From assembly GCA_907163375.1 (NCBI GenBank), contig CAJQUW010003174.1, positions 682,001 to 746,000 on the forward strand: a stretch of 64,000 bases of DNA, in the 5' to 3' direction. This document shows positions 22,563 through 34,091 of the stretch, piece by piece. Every line of letters begins with the position of its first letter. The stretch's first letter is position 1. This DNA comes from Prostheceraeus crozeri (lineage: Eukaryota > Platyhelminthes > Polycladida > Euryleptidae). Under the pieces are notes generated by a model, which saw nothing but the letters and a program-made list of their open reading frames with translations, was not told the origin of the DNA and did not search any database. A program made the position numbers and the translations under genes.

Positions 22563-23131
22563 CCAAAACGTCGCAGTTCCGATTTAGTCGCATCCGTTTT
22601 GGTCGCACTTCCGAATTCATCGCATCCGATTTCGTCGCAAAAGGTCGCATCCGAATTCGTCAGATCTTATATCTGCATTTGTCTTATCCATCATTGAATT
22701 TCGTATTGAAAAATAATAGGTTTTGCTCTCCAGACAGAAATGATTCAAGTGATGAAGCTTGATTTTTATATAAATCAAAATCACTATATCACCATTGGTT
22801 ACTAATCTATTGAAGGATGTTGGTTTTAACTCTCTTGTATATTATGTATATCTCCTTTATTTTCAACAATGTGATTCCGTGAAGTAAAAATTGACAAGAA
22901 ATTTCTGTGATGTCTGACGACAAGCTTCACATAGATATTTGCTGGAGGACAAAGATCAAATTAACACATAGAAAGCCATACTGAAGCTAAAGGGTGGCTA
23001 TGACGACTTTTATAGAAGTAACATAGATCAACTGCGACCAAATCGGAATCCTATTACGACGAAAACAGACATGCGACGTTTTCGGACGCGACCTTATCGG
23101 ATACGACGAAATCGGAATTGCGACGTTTTCG
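22563..23131. mobile_element. TIR element with GTCGCATCCGA subterminal repeats
   Basis: TA (22561-22562) then CCAAAACGTCGCAGTTCCGA on the left, and CGAAAACGTCGCAATTCCGA then TA (23132-23133) inverted on the right. Both ends extend about 100 bp and are built of several imperfect copies of GTCGCATCCGAT. The centre has no ORF. The termini and TA flanks suggest a TA-targeting DNA transposon; the repeated motif could be a transposase binding site. Family not identified. Confidence 0.7.
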
Positions 23132-23303
23132 TACAATCCGCACATAAGATCACCTTTCTCAACATACTCGGTCATTAGAATACTTTTTGAGAGAAATTGT
23201 CAATAATTTTCGTTTTTTTCACAAAAAATATAGACTTCTTAACATCTCTAAACTATTAATTCCCAAAAAGCACAAAATAAAGTGGGAAGATTTTTCGAAC
23301 AAA

Positions 23304-25300
23304 GATCGGCAATGATAAAATGATATCATTTAATTCCGAGGAAAAATGATATCATTTTATATCATTTTATTTTTGCAAAATGATGATATCCTCAAAAGTT
23401 TTTGTTCCATTATATCTTCTAATCATAGATTCATTTTGTATTGAACCAAATTTAGTCTCTTTCGTTTGTTCTACCCATGTCCTTCCCCACTGGTTGATTC
23501 ATGTAGCGAAAAGCAACAGGCTATTGTCTGTCAGTCAGTCTATCACACAGATTGTTCTAGTTTGAAAATACTGGTTTGAATTTTTTTTTTTTACTTGTCT
23601 TAGTTTCTATTTTTATCATACGAGTATAATATAAGCTTATGATTAAATTATTAGTAATATGCAAACAAGGCTTTGAAATTTGGAAATACGAGTGCGGTCA
23701 AAGCTCGACATTTCGAACTTAAATAATTAAGGTTCTGGTTCATAAAGACCGCCGCTTTCTGAGATTGGCTCTATATGTACAGTCTTACAGTGTATATCTC
23801 ATATATTGCCGGTTACTTCAGACTTCCAGTGGATCCATGATTGAACATTGAACTCATTAATAACTGTATTGATGTTTTTGAAGTCTTGACTGCAATCTAA
23901 ACATTTTTAGGCTTTTTTCGTACTTTAGACACTGCTGGCCTAGCCAACTGCATATTGCATACATATTTGCAATTCGAGTGTATAAAGCTTAAATCAAAAC
24001 TTGCGATGTGTAATGTAGATGCCATGGGCCTCACCTAAGTTTTGATATACAAGAGGCTTTGTATGACTAAATTGCTTTCTTCGGCCTTCCATTATTTGGA
24101 ATATATCGATGCTGCATGGAATCTATTTTAAATTTCATTGCTAAGAACAGTAAAAGTAGCGTAGTAGCAATGTAAATCGAAAAGGTCGTATGACTAGGTG
24201 TATTTAGGGTGCATGTAATCGCTGTAAATCGCACTGTAAATCGCTCAATACCAATCACATACGAAGGATGCATACCAAAATATTTTTTCGTATATTTCTG
24301 TGTTCTCTTGGTATATATTTGTATGCTTTTCGTATGTTATTTCAAATATGGTATGCTTTACTACTAAAGTCACACCAGCACAATGTTAAATGAAAGCATC
24401 AATGATTTCTAATATATGTTGATTTAAGGCCTTTTGTCAATAAAGATCACACTAATGTTACTACTGTTTTGTAAGTAGTGAGATAGTGACATTCAAGAAT
24501 ATAAACTTACAATACTGAATTCGATTTTAATACATGTAAGTCTAAGGCTTTTCATGAATAATCGATAAGTATTTGACCATCAACAATTAGGCATTATGTA
24601 ATTTTGGACTAAGCATATTATCAATCCGAAATAAAAACACATTATAATTCATGAACGCAAAAATAGTTAAGTTTGAGATATATAAGTCAACATGGTTGCT
24701 CGAAAATTATCGTTTAATAGAAATGATGTTTATCAATTTAGTTCAAGGAAATGAGCTAATTATGAGTCATGTGAATGGCATAAGGCAAGAAGCAAAGATG
24801 AGATGCGGCTTTAATTTTACTATAGATCTACTCTAGTTAAATACCACACTTTCACAAAGAAATATTCACGACTGGTATTACTGGAAAAAAGTTATTTGTA
24901 AGTAGTATGTAATATAACTTATTTTTGGACATGTGACTTAAAGCTATTCATACGAAACACATACGAATGAGGACCAATTTGCATCGGGTCTCGTATATAA
25001 ACATACCAACAATTCGTATTTCATTGTAAAACAACCAATCACAGATAGAATAGTTCGTATCGCTACATACCAATCACATACGAAAGTAAATGAGATGCGG
25101 TATGAAAAACACGCCAGATCTCTGTAAACATACGAGAATCTCGTATCAGATGCTACTTTCAAATTGTATGAGATTTTGGTATATGTTTGTATGTAATTTT
25201 TGTATCCAGCGATTTACAGTGGGAGGTATACGTATATTTCACTAAAAATGGTGATATCATTTTATACGATCTTAAAAATATAATGATATCATTGCCGATC
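23304..25300. repeat. Outer inverted repeat enclosing a CACTG element
   Basis: GATCGGCAATGA begins the left side and its inverse ends the right side. Both are followed inward by runs of AATGATATCATT-like sequence. The 2.0-kb interval contains the CACTG-ended element at 24232-25221. It could be one composite element or two nested ones. Confidence 0.4.
24232..25221. mobile_element. CACTG-ended element with TACGAA subterminal repeats
   Basis: The ends are CACTGTAAATCGCT and its exact inverse AGCGATTTACAGTG. About ten copies of CATACGAA/TTCGTATG cluster in the outer 120 bp on the left and 280 bp on the right. No transposase frame is visible in the 990 bp. Known: CACTA/CMC transposons have CACTR ends and arrays of subterminal motifs. 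No clear target duplication was seen. Confidence 0.65.
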
Positions 25301-26607
25301 ATAGTTTTCGAAGCTTTGACCCAACAGGAATTGAACTATTACATGCGATAGTCATTTTAATGATCACTTAAAATCTTTTACTTCAGAATAAGTCGCTCAT
25401 TTATTTTGAATCAAAATAGCAATAAACCATACCACTCTAGAGTTCATTGAACCCTTCAAGTCTCTGAGGATGATGGCAATAATTTCCAAGGCATTTTACC
25501 ACCTAGTTATATTATCGCTTTTATTTCATCAATTTATCCCAGATGTTGTAAAACTACCACACAAACGAACATATTGATCAATCCTCTCTTTAATATCTTG
25601 CCTCGATTTTACAAACTCAACGTAGTTGACAATAAAAATCTTCAAAGATAACAAGATTGGAAACATTATCGTTAGATCTGACATATCTCCTCTGAACACA
25701 CAACAAAGGCACTTTGTCGTGTAATTTATCACACAGACAATGAAGAGGTACATTGTGAAATGTCGTCAATGCGACAGATTAACTTACCAATTGGGGATTG
25801 ATACGTGAAGATAAAGCTGATAAACTGCAAGTCGTTCACCCTGCAATACGAAGAGAATTGAAATGAAGAAATCGATAATTTGCATGTCGTTTACATGTCA
25901 AAGGCATCAACCGGAGAAGATAATGGATTTCATATCATTCTAAATATGACTTCTTACATTGGTGAACGGATATTAATCTTAATTTTTCTTCCTACAGCTT
26001 TTGTATTACAGTATTTGGCGATGTGCTGCAAGTTCACTCAACAGTTTTGTCATAATAGCGGTTTCTAGATGTGATCTATTGTTAAATAATGTACTTGAAT
26101 TTCCGAATTCGTATTTCTGCATCCTGCAAGAGATGAGCCATGAAAATTAGATTGTTTATCTGCATTTGGCTTGAGCGGATATTCACTCATGCTGGCCTCT
26201 ATTATATTATATAATCACAATAAGACGGTCGTATCCATCGACTCACGGCTCGATCTCTATGCACTTTTTATAAAAAAGTATTTAAGTCTCAGTATTATTA
26301 TTAGCTTGAAAGTATTAGTGTGAAGTATTAGTTTTGAAAGTGAAGCTTTGAATCATTTTCAGTATTTCAGTAAATATGTACTTTACTTTTTGTGTAGACA
26401 TCCAAAATATCTAGACCATCATAATCTACATGCAGACAGGACCAGTCAGTGTTGTGATCGGTCCGGATCGAGTTCTACCGTTTGTCGATCGGTTCGTGTC
26501 GAATTTTCCGATCGATGTGTGATCGGCTTTCTATTCGACCAGTTAATACGGCTTTGTGATGATGCTCAATTAAGCATGATTGAAAATTTTTCTTGCTGTC
26601 ATGATTC
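25301..26607. other. No gene recognised
   Basis: Frames at 25529-25753 (minus) and 25880-26068 (plus) have no motif. A run of GATCGG-type hexamers occurs at 26456-26525. Confidence 0.4.
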
Positions 26608-27600
26608 AATGGCGGTGTCTGTTTTCTGAGAGTAGTCTCTTATCTTCCAGACCCAAACAGGAATACTGTCGCCTGCCATAGACAGAAAATGACTCAGCTC
26701 ATTGAAAAGTCAAGCAAATTGCGCTTGAATTCAGAGTCAGTTCAGCCGATGATTCATCCTGGATTACAGCGATACCATCACCAGGTTTGGGCCTACGTCT
26801 GTCACCTAACCAATATCGGATATTGGCGAAATGGTGGCTAGGCATCTCTCTTTTTAAGATTGATAGCTGCTGTTCTGGATGCCCGGACGTAGAACGGGAC
26901 CCATTTGAACTCCACGCCCTAACATGCAAAAGAAGTCCGAATGTGATTTCAAGACACAGAGACCAACTTAGCGAGATATGCTACTGGGCAAATCTGCGAC
27001 CAAGCATTGAGAGGAGTGCTGGCTTGGGGTAATAGAGATTGATAGACTACCTGCCCCCGGATCCTGCCCACCCCCATCTTGCTTCCAGACGGGAGCCTTG
27101 GACGACCGGGCGTGATTGACCACACGTTGGAGCACTCGCTTACCACGTCTACAACCGTAAGATCTTTCTTTGACATCGCTGAAAGTCGCAAGCACTCCAA
27201 CGACTCGAAGTGCGCAGAACTCGGGTGGACATGCCTACCAATGGCGGTGTCTGTTTTTGGAGTATGGGGGAAGGAGTCGAAGGATGTTTTTTCGCGCATC
27301 GTTGGGAAAATATCAATGCAGACTGGATCCTACTTTTCCGAAGTGAGGGCTGCATTTTTCAGAAAGTTATTGGTGACTTTAATGCGTTGCAATGTCTGAT
27401 CGCTTTTGCCCTTTTACATCACTTCTGCCCTACAATTGGGCAGGAAGAGCTCGTCACTGCTGGCGATCCTTTTAGGTTCTGACTCAGATTTTTTCTATAT
27501 TTTCTGTGCCTTTATCATTCTATATTTGATTTTTCATATTGACTCTTTTAACTTCTGTAACTTACACAGTCATTGTTCCCGATTATAATAAGTTTCTTTT
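26608..27600 (+). pseudogene. RLE-type LINE, C-terminal part, copy 1
   Basis: Closely matches 61440-62400. Frame 3 reads ITAIPSPGLGLRLSPNQYR, then CSGCPDVERDPFELHALTC, a CCHC knuckle (C-x2-C, H, C). A shifted frame holds GRPGVIDHTLEHSL and FDIAESRK, then GWTCLPMAVSVFGVWGKES. The RP-D...D-T...E-x-K pattern is that of the PD-(D/E)XK restriction-like endonuclease of early-branching non-LTR retrotransposons. Several frameshifts and stops make it dead. The reverse transcriptase is absent. At the 5' junction CAATGGCGGTGTCTGTTTT (about 26608) repeats an internal segment at about 27239. Confidence 0.7.
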
Positions 27601-28579
27601 AAGAAGCAGACATTTTTTTCTTTGAAGAAGCAATTATAGTAATTAAATTTTGAAAGTTGCTGTCCTAAGAGTCTTCGATGAGCATTCTGTCCTGCAATTT
27701 TCCTCCAATTCCAATTGATTCTTTAGAAAGTAAGTCTACATGCACTTTATTTTTTCTATCATGCTATTTTCATCTGCAATTGCACTTTTGAGGGGATTCA
27801 CCTTCAGACTTAGTGAAAGTCAAGTATATTTGGTGTAAAACAAGCAACTCTTACTGCTTGTGATATTTCAAGTGAGACAGATGCAACTAATCGCTCTTGA
27901 AGAAACAAATCAACATAAGGAAATGCCAAAGTGAACAACCTGTCAACATTATGATTCAGAATCGTGGGATGCAAATATATTTCGTTCTTTTTTATGCGAT
28001 AACTCTGCGGTTCATTTTCGGTCGTTTTCATCCATATCATTCATGATAAAGACGAAGTTACATATTATCGATCTTGTACTGTTGCTTGTTAAATTTAAAC
28101 GTCTGCTTTAGTTTGCACAAGAAAAGGCAGTACATGAATCATGAGAACACAATACTCATCTGAATCGAGTTAATTATGAAATGCAAAACACTTCAGTTAT
28201 AGCTGGAAATAGTAAATCAAAAGGAGAAACTTGAGAAAGTTTTGCGTTTATCAGCAAAGTGAGTGACAATTAGTTATTGTCAAAGACAAATTTATGACTA
28301 ACTGATTTTCCAGAATGAATCGAGTCAATACTAGCGACCAGGCAATGAATCTATACAATATTCAAATGTGATTCTACTTTTGAATTGTATTTTATTGTAG
28401 CTCACGATGGAGCTAATCTGTATACGTATCTCTTTAGCTACCTCCCTTTAGTTAGTTTGATATCATTAAAATAAAGCAAAAGAGAAAGATACTTCTTGGG
28501 GCCCACCGGAACTCCTCTTAGGTCTCTGAGGGTCAGACAGTGACTGATTTTTGAAGAGAATATGGTAATTTATTAATAC
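27601..28579. other. No gene recognised
   Basis: AT-rich; the 76-codon minus frame at 27810-28040 has no motif. No repeats recognised. Confidence 0.4.
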
Positions 28580-28582
28580 CAT

Positions 28583-29887
28583 ATTTTTTCAAATTTACCT
28601 GTGTTGTCCAAACTACTGGAAAGGATAGTCACGTCTCAATTACGTTTGTACTTGGAGTCCAACAGTCTCCTGCTCCCAATTCAATCGGCGTACCGGTCAG
28701 GCTATTCCACGGAAAGTGCCATTCTGAAACTCACTTCAGATATTTTCAACGAAATGGATGATGGAAAAATCTCTGCTGTGGCAAGTTTGGACTTGACATC
28801 GGCATTCGACACTGTGAGCCATTCAATCTTGTTACGTCGCCTCTCTTACTCATTTGGAGTGTCTGGAAATGCTCTGCAGTGGTTCACATCATTCCTGTCT
28901 GACCGTCAGCAATGCGTGTTTTTTCGTGATGAATACTCCTCTTACAGCCCAGTTATTTCTGGTGTCCCTCACAGATCTGTTATTGGTCCTATTCTTTTCA
29001 TCATGTATGTGTCTGACTTGTTAAGTGTCTCTAATAACCATCGCCTGTCTATACTTACGTATGCAGATGACATTTTATTGTATGACTCTGATGCACCAGC
29101 TCGTACTGTCGACCTTCTTCTCGTGTTTCTGCTTGTATTTTTGATATAGATGAATGGCTTTCATCAAACAGTCTTTGCCTCAACTCACTGAAGTCTGAGG
29201 TTATGTGGTGTAGCAGTGTGAGAAGAAGCCATCAACTACCGAGATCAGGCTTTACTCCCAAACCAGTTATCAGCTGTCTCGGGGTGATGCTTGACCAACA
29301 CCTTCTAATGAAAAGGCATGTTGCAAAAGTCAGCTCCACCTGTTTCTCTATTCTGAGGCAAATAAGATCAATTAGACCTTTCTTGTCCCGGCATGCCTCA
29401 CGAACTCTGGCTGAGACCCTTGTGATCAGTAGACTCAACTATTGTATTTCATCCCTGTATGGTCTTTCGATGTCGTCAAGCAGACAATTACAGAGGGTTT
29501 AAAATGCAGCTGTACGTTTTATTTACCGACTCAAACGTTTCGAACATATTACCCCTTATGTGCGAGAACTGAAATGGCTTCCTGTAAAAGCTCGCATTAT
29601 TTTTCGAATTTCTTGTATTGCCCACAAGTCTCTATATGATGTTTCTCCCCGCTATATTACCGATCTCTTAACCAAGATTTCTGAAGTCCACAACCGTTCC
29701 CATCTTCGTTCTTCACGATCCTCTACTTATCCCAGCTGTTCGCCGTCCTACTCTTGGTGGAAGGTCGTTCTCTTCTTCATCCTCTAGAATCTGGAACTCT
29801 CTTCCTTCCTCACTCACATCCATCTCTTCCCTACGTTCTTTCAAACCTGCTTTACACAATTACTTGTATACTTATGTAGAATGCTAA
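28583..29887 (+). pseudogene. CR1/L2/Jockey-like LINE reverse transcriptase
   Basis: The frame opens inside the RT with SNLPVLSKLLERIV, then QSAYRSGYSTESA, SLDLTSAFDTVSH (metal-binding Asp), SGVPHRSVIGPILF, and TYADDILLY with the catalytic DD. A frameshift near 29100-29140 moves to FDIDEWLSSNSLCLN, VISCLGVMLDQHLL, RLNYCISSLYG and RELKWLPVKARIIF. A TAA at 29500-29502 stands where a Gln is expected. A second shift near 29755 leads to GRSFSSSSSRIWNSLPSSL and LRSFKPALHNYL before a stop at 29885-29887. The start is truncated in the fingers, so the endonuclease is missing. Two shifts and one nonsense codon make it inactive. Fairly young otherwise. Confidence 0.9.
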
Positions 29888-30095
29888 CTGTATCCTTCTA
29901 TTTTTGTAGTTTTTGCCTCTTACTCTTGATGTATGTACAGTGGCCTTGAAATCTTTTTATGATGTAACGCCACTATAATATTGTTTATGGAAATAAATAA
30001 ATAAATAAATAATATGATGAAACTGTTATTCAAGAGGGAAATAAATAAATAAATAATATGATGAAACTGTTATTCAAGAGGGAAATAAATAAACT
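29888..30095 (+). repeat. LINE 3' UTR, AAAT repeats and 44-bp duplication
   Basis: About 100 bp of 3' UTR lead to (AAAT)n from 29991. A 44-bp unit containing AATATGATGAAACTGTTATT is then present twice (from 30011 and 30055) with AAAT runs between. Tetranucleotide tails are typical of CR1/L2-type LINE ends. The duplicated unit could be a flank copied with the tail. Confidence 0.75.
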
Positions 30096-30164
30096 AAGGG
30101 GAGAATGAACAATGAGTGCCCATATCAAATACTTTACATGGTCAAATGTGCTGCAACATAGGGT

Positions 30165-31235
30165 AAAATCGGGTAATATCGACAGTTAGGCCACTTTTCC
30201 AAAATGAAGCTGTAGGACGTCAAGAACTCATCCAAGCGTGCAGCAAATTGCACCAATAAGTTACTAACTCTCAAAGGTACAACAGAGGCTTTGTGGAACG
30301 CTTCTGATTGCCCCATTCTGACAGATATCAAAGCGTGAAGTGAGTTGTGCAATATATTGCTCCGATCAGTGCAAATTAGTCGGACCCTTCACGAGCCATC
30401 TGACAGCGTGGTTATTCCATACCATAGGGAGGTATAGTTTCATTGAATTGTGATGACTTCGACAAATATCTTTAGTTGTTTTAAGTTATATTGTTACATG
30501 GAGTCGATGCAGGATTGTCGGGTGATATCGACACTACATGTACTGTTGATAGGTACTACACAGCATTTTTTCAACAAGATGCTGACTAAATAGTCTGTAT
30601 TTCATCATTATTGTTTACTGTCTATTGAAATATTGCCTTTACATGATTTGAATGCATCCCTTTATGGTCTATCTATCATGCGTGGAAGATGTCGGTTAAT
30701 ATCGACATCTTAAGTTTTAGGGCTCCTACCGTTATTCCTCTCAGTATTTATATGAATTATAACATCCAAATAATCCTCTCTTTCTCGAACTTATTACTCT
30801 GCGATTCTAGGTGAAAAGTAAGATGTGTGGCCTATAATGATATTCGCATAATATCGACACATCGCACAGTGACATCGACGGTCCCCTAAAGAAGTGTCAG
30901 AAGATGCCAAATAAAATAAACTAGAAATGTTGCATGCTGTGTGAAACGAAATTTTGCACATTGTTCCCTCTTTCATAGCTTGAAAAGGCGAAATTTCATC
31001 GCTTTCCATTGCGTTACATGCTTTCGTTACATGCATGAAAGATGTGCGGAATTCTTCCTCGTCTTTGACGATGATGGATTCGTCTGTCTGGACTCTTTTT
31101 TGAAATTTCGCCCTTTCAGATAACCAAAGAGGGAGCAGATATGTAAGCTTGTGTTTCATACAATATGAAACATCACTAGTTTTCCATACCTGGAAAATTT
31201 TGACTCTTCTTTTTGGGACTGTCGATATTGGCCAA
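30165..31235. other. Region with repeated TCGGGTRATATCGACA motif
   Basis: The motif occurs on the plus strand at about 30169 (TCGGGTAATATCGACA), 30517 (TCGGGTGATATCGACA), 30688 (TCGGTTAATATCGACA) and 30844 (TTCGCATAATATCGACA), and inverted at about 31217 (TGTCGATATTGG). The third copy sits in a hairpin (GATGTCG...CGACATC). A 169-codon minus frame (30794-31303) overlaps two copies but shows no known domain; coding status is unclear. Confidence 0.4.
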
Positions 31236-31559
31236 CAAAGTGTTGATATTATGTAAATAACATTAGGCCTGCAATTTACACACCTTTTTTCACCTACAAT
31301 CATAAAATAAATCGATGAACCAATAAATTCTATCTAGAAGAGATTATTTGGATATCATAGTTCACATCAAAACTAAGAAATACAGCCGTGAGAGCCCAAA
31401 AATAAATTTACATAAATTTGCGTTTGTGATTGTATTCAAAGTCTCCCGCTGCTTGTTTTCTATGTAAGAAGTCTGTTCACCAAGTCACTGAAAAATTGAT
31501 ATCAAGCTATTATGAATGGTTTAACGTCACTACTCTCCTTTACTGGGGGCTTGGACGGT

Positions 31560-31712
31560 GCTGACATAGTCAGACTTTAATCTGGAACGTGGTAATCTTT
31601 TAGCTCAGATGACCTTCCTGATGACTTCCAATGACACTTTCGGGGCTCGACCTCTGGATCAAGAGATCGTTAGGCCAAGCACTTAACCACTGTGCCACGG
31701 AGACCACCTGAT
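31560..31712 (-). mobile_element. tRNA-derived SINE, family C
   Basis: The minus strand reads CCGTGGCACAGTGGTTAAGT (A box region, about 31680-31700) and AGGTCGAGCCC (B box, 31643-31653), spaced as in a tRNA, with a short body to about 31560. A partial cloverleaf could form, but the acceptor stem does not close, so a SINE or tRNA relic is more likely than a gene. Confidence 0.55.
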
Positions 31713-31854
31713 ATTGAGCTATTATTTGACTTATAAATCATGTGTGCACATTCACGTGCAGCATCAAAGTCGAAATGATCCATCAATAATTCGTTTCTTC
31801 ATCTAGCAATAATCAATAGTCACAATTTATTGATTGTGTCTTCAAATAATCACA

Positions 31855-32285
31855 TTTGCAATTAGCCCGGGTAAATTTGAGATTTGCAATTAGCAAGTTA
31901 TTGAAATTTCGATGTGTATTCATTAAACATCACTTGAAACACATTACTGGCAAATCGCCTGAGTTATTGACCCTGCAATAATTAATAAGTGCTGCTTTTG
32001 GAATGTAAATAGAATAATTAAATATTAAGTTCTCTCCTCAGTTTGCCAGTAGTGTGTTTAAAGTGATATTTAATGAATGTCCGCCAAAATTTCACTCTCA
32101 AGTTGCAGCGCATGTCTGCAACTTTAAATAGGCAGTTGTGTCGATGTTGAGAGATGTGACCTAGGCCTGCTGATGATTCCTGAAATTGGATGAAATGGCA
32201 ACTATTCACGTCTGCCTCTATTTTCCAACTGAGGATTCAACTCCATATTTAATTATCCTATTTACATTTTAATCACATTTAATTG
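31855..32285. repeat. Inverted-repeat element, family FB-A, copy 2
   Basis: AATTAAATATTAAGTTCTCT (about 32014) is inverted at about 32236-32256. The block ATTCATTAAACATCACTTGA (31919) is inverted at 32060-32075. The right arm (GAGAGATGTGACCTAGGCC and neighbours) matches the copies at 7.8 and 44.4 kb. It has two nested inversions, as in the 44-kb copy. Non-coding. Confidence 0.65.
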
Positions 32286-33612
32286 ATTGTTTATCTGACA
32301 TACTTGTTACAAATAACTGAAACCATCATGTAGGAGTAGATCCACGTTTCAGTCTTGATGAGTCATAAAAAAGTAATTTCTCCGTCTTAAAGTCTCTTCC
32401 TGAAAATTGTTATTTTCACGTAGCTTTTAATTGCTGCTTAAAATGTTTTGAACAATTGGACAAGAGATTATGCTATTGTGTTTGTTAATGACATGAGCTG
32501 TCCGGCGTTCACTTTTTTCTGATGGCATTTAACTGTCAATCAAATATCATACAATTCCCCTAAAACCGTATTGTTTTCTACTTTCTTGCTGTCAACTATC
32601 TTGACTTTTCCTATGAGACTTGCAACAATTTTTGGAAAAAGAAATACGACCAATCGCAAATTAGAATAGATATCCCTAGATACTACTATTTCAGATGAGC
32701 ATCTTTGAAACAGCGTGACTTAATTACAGCTCTACGATATGTATCACAGGGAGATCAACGCAAAAGATTGCATTTGTTAATAACTGAAATATCTTATTCT
32801 AATAATGAATGAAAACAACAAGTAGAGTAGAAATACACCAAGATTCATTAACTTGAGGTTTTATCGACTGTATGTCAAACAGTTTTACAAGCGTGTATAG
32901 CATTTCTTCGACATATAAAACGATCGATTTTTTCAGTCAGAGACGGAAAAGGCTTGACAAGTGCACATGCAGATTACCCTGTGAAATCGTGCAAATATAA
33001 GCTGTATACTATCGCTGTAGTAAAAGTCACAGGAGTAGTCGATTTATCAGATACTTTGCATTCACATATTCCTAACCATAGAAATCCTAATTTCCACTTT
33101 GTTCCAGTTTTATGCACTAGGTGCAGGTTTGTGGCATATAAAGGCGTGTTTACACTAACAATTTTTCTTGTACAATTTTAGTCATCGTCCAATTAAACGC
33201 CTCTGTGTCTGAAGATGCAATTTGTAGCACAATATGAATTGTATGTAATGTAAACACTCGCTCAACATGGCAACTTGTGACACAGTATTGATGACGTGAA
33301 TGTCTACAATTTTTCTTAAATGGTGATTCAATAATAATACAAAATGTTGCACGCATTGCAGTCAATGTCAGCTCGATGAAAATCATTTATCTGAATTATT
33401 TAACTCTCAGAGATTAGAACATAGTGCTAGTTTGTTGAATAAGTTGCAACATGACGCCTGAGAAATTCATCTGAACATTTCAAAACATTGATATTTTGAT
33501 AAATGCCTACAGGGAAAGGCCTTGTTTATGGGGTGCGATATCGGATTTACCCACAGACAGATCAAAATATGATTCAGCAGCAACTGATTTGTCAATTTGT
33601 GCAATGCATCAG
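32286..33612. other. No gene recognised
   Basis: No domain or repeat recognised. It would be intron or upstream flank if the MADF exon that follows is a host gene. Confidence 0.4.
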
Positions 33613-33794
33613 TTAATCAAACCAAGAAGAAAATTCGAAAACTTCGAACTCAATATGGACCAGAACTGAAGAAAATGAATTCAACAAAATGTGACTGCAC
33701 CGGATCATGGGCACCATCCAGTGGGAAATGGCAATACTTCGACTCACTCGATTTTCACCGTGATTCCACGCAACTATCAAAGTCAAATCTAAAA
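33613..33794 (+). CDS. MADF-domain exon (candidate)
   Basis: The open frame contains KKKIRKLRTQYGPELKKM followed by SGKWQYFDSLDF. That is the second half of a MADF (Myb/SANT-like, Adf-1) DNA-binding domain: basic K-K-x-x-LR-x-Y-x-x-E, a variable loop, then the W-x-YF-x-L-x-F helix. An AG acceptor precedes it (GCATCAG ending 33612) and a GTAAAT donor follows (33795), so it can be one internal exon of about 61 codons. The first MADF helix is not seen in the window nearby. It could belong to a host transcription factor, a PIF/Harbinger accessory protein or a pseudogene. The frame has no stop until 33867. Confidence 0.6.
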
Positions 33795-33984
33795 GTAAAT
33801 ATCGTCATTTTTACTATTTTCATTCAGACCCACATTGCTGGTTTTACGCAAAAGCTAATAACTTCTTAAATTAGTCCACATAAATAGTCTACACTTAGAT
33901 TTTATGTAGGGCCTATCATAATATGCAATGTGATATAATTCATTTGAAATATTAACGTGAACTCGTTTTCAGACCCCATAGAGA

Positions 33985-34091
33985 CGACGTATGGACGTCG
34001 TTGTTGGACGACCTGTTGGACGTCCAAGGAAATCATGGAGCGATAACATCAAAGAAGACCTTCGAGCGCTCGGTCTCCGTGTGGAGGATGC
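33985..34091 (+). pseudogene. LINE ORF2 C-terminal fragment, 5' part
   Basis: The plus frame reads VGRPVGRPRKSWSDNIKEDL, ALGLRVEDA, the GRPR-W...-DL tail motif of non-LTR retrotransposon proteins. It is cut after the codons for VEDA by the hAT-like insertion at 34092 and resumes at 34681. The domain upstream (RT) is absent. Confidence 0.7.

Noticed and set aside
30794-31303. 169-codon minus frame as a gene
   Set aside because: The longest non-transposon frame after the LINEs, but with no recognised motif, and it overlaps the spaced 16-bp motif cluster; not enough to call.
31640-31705. Possible tRNA gene on the minus strand
   Set aside because: Box motifs fit, but the acceptor stem does not pair; listed as a SINE or tRNA relic.
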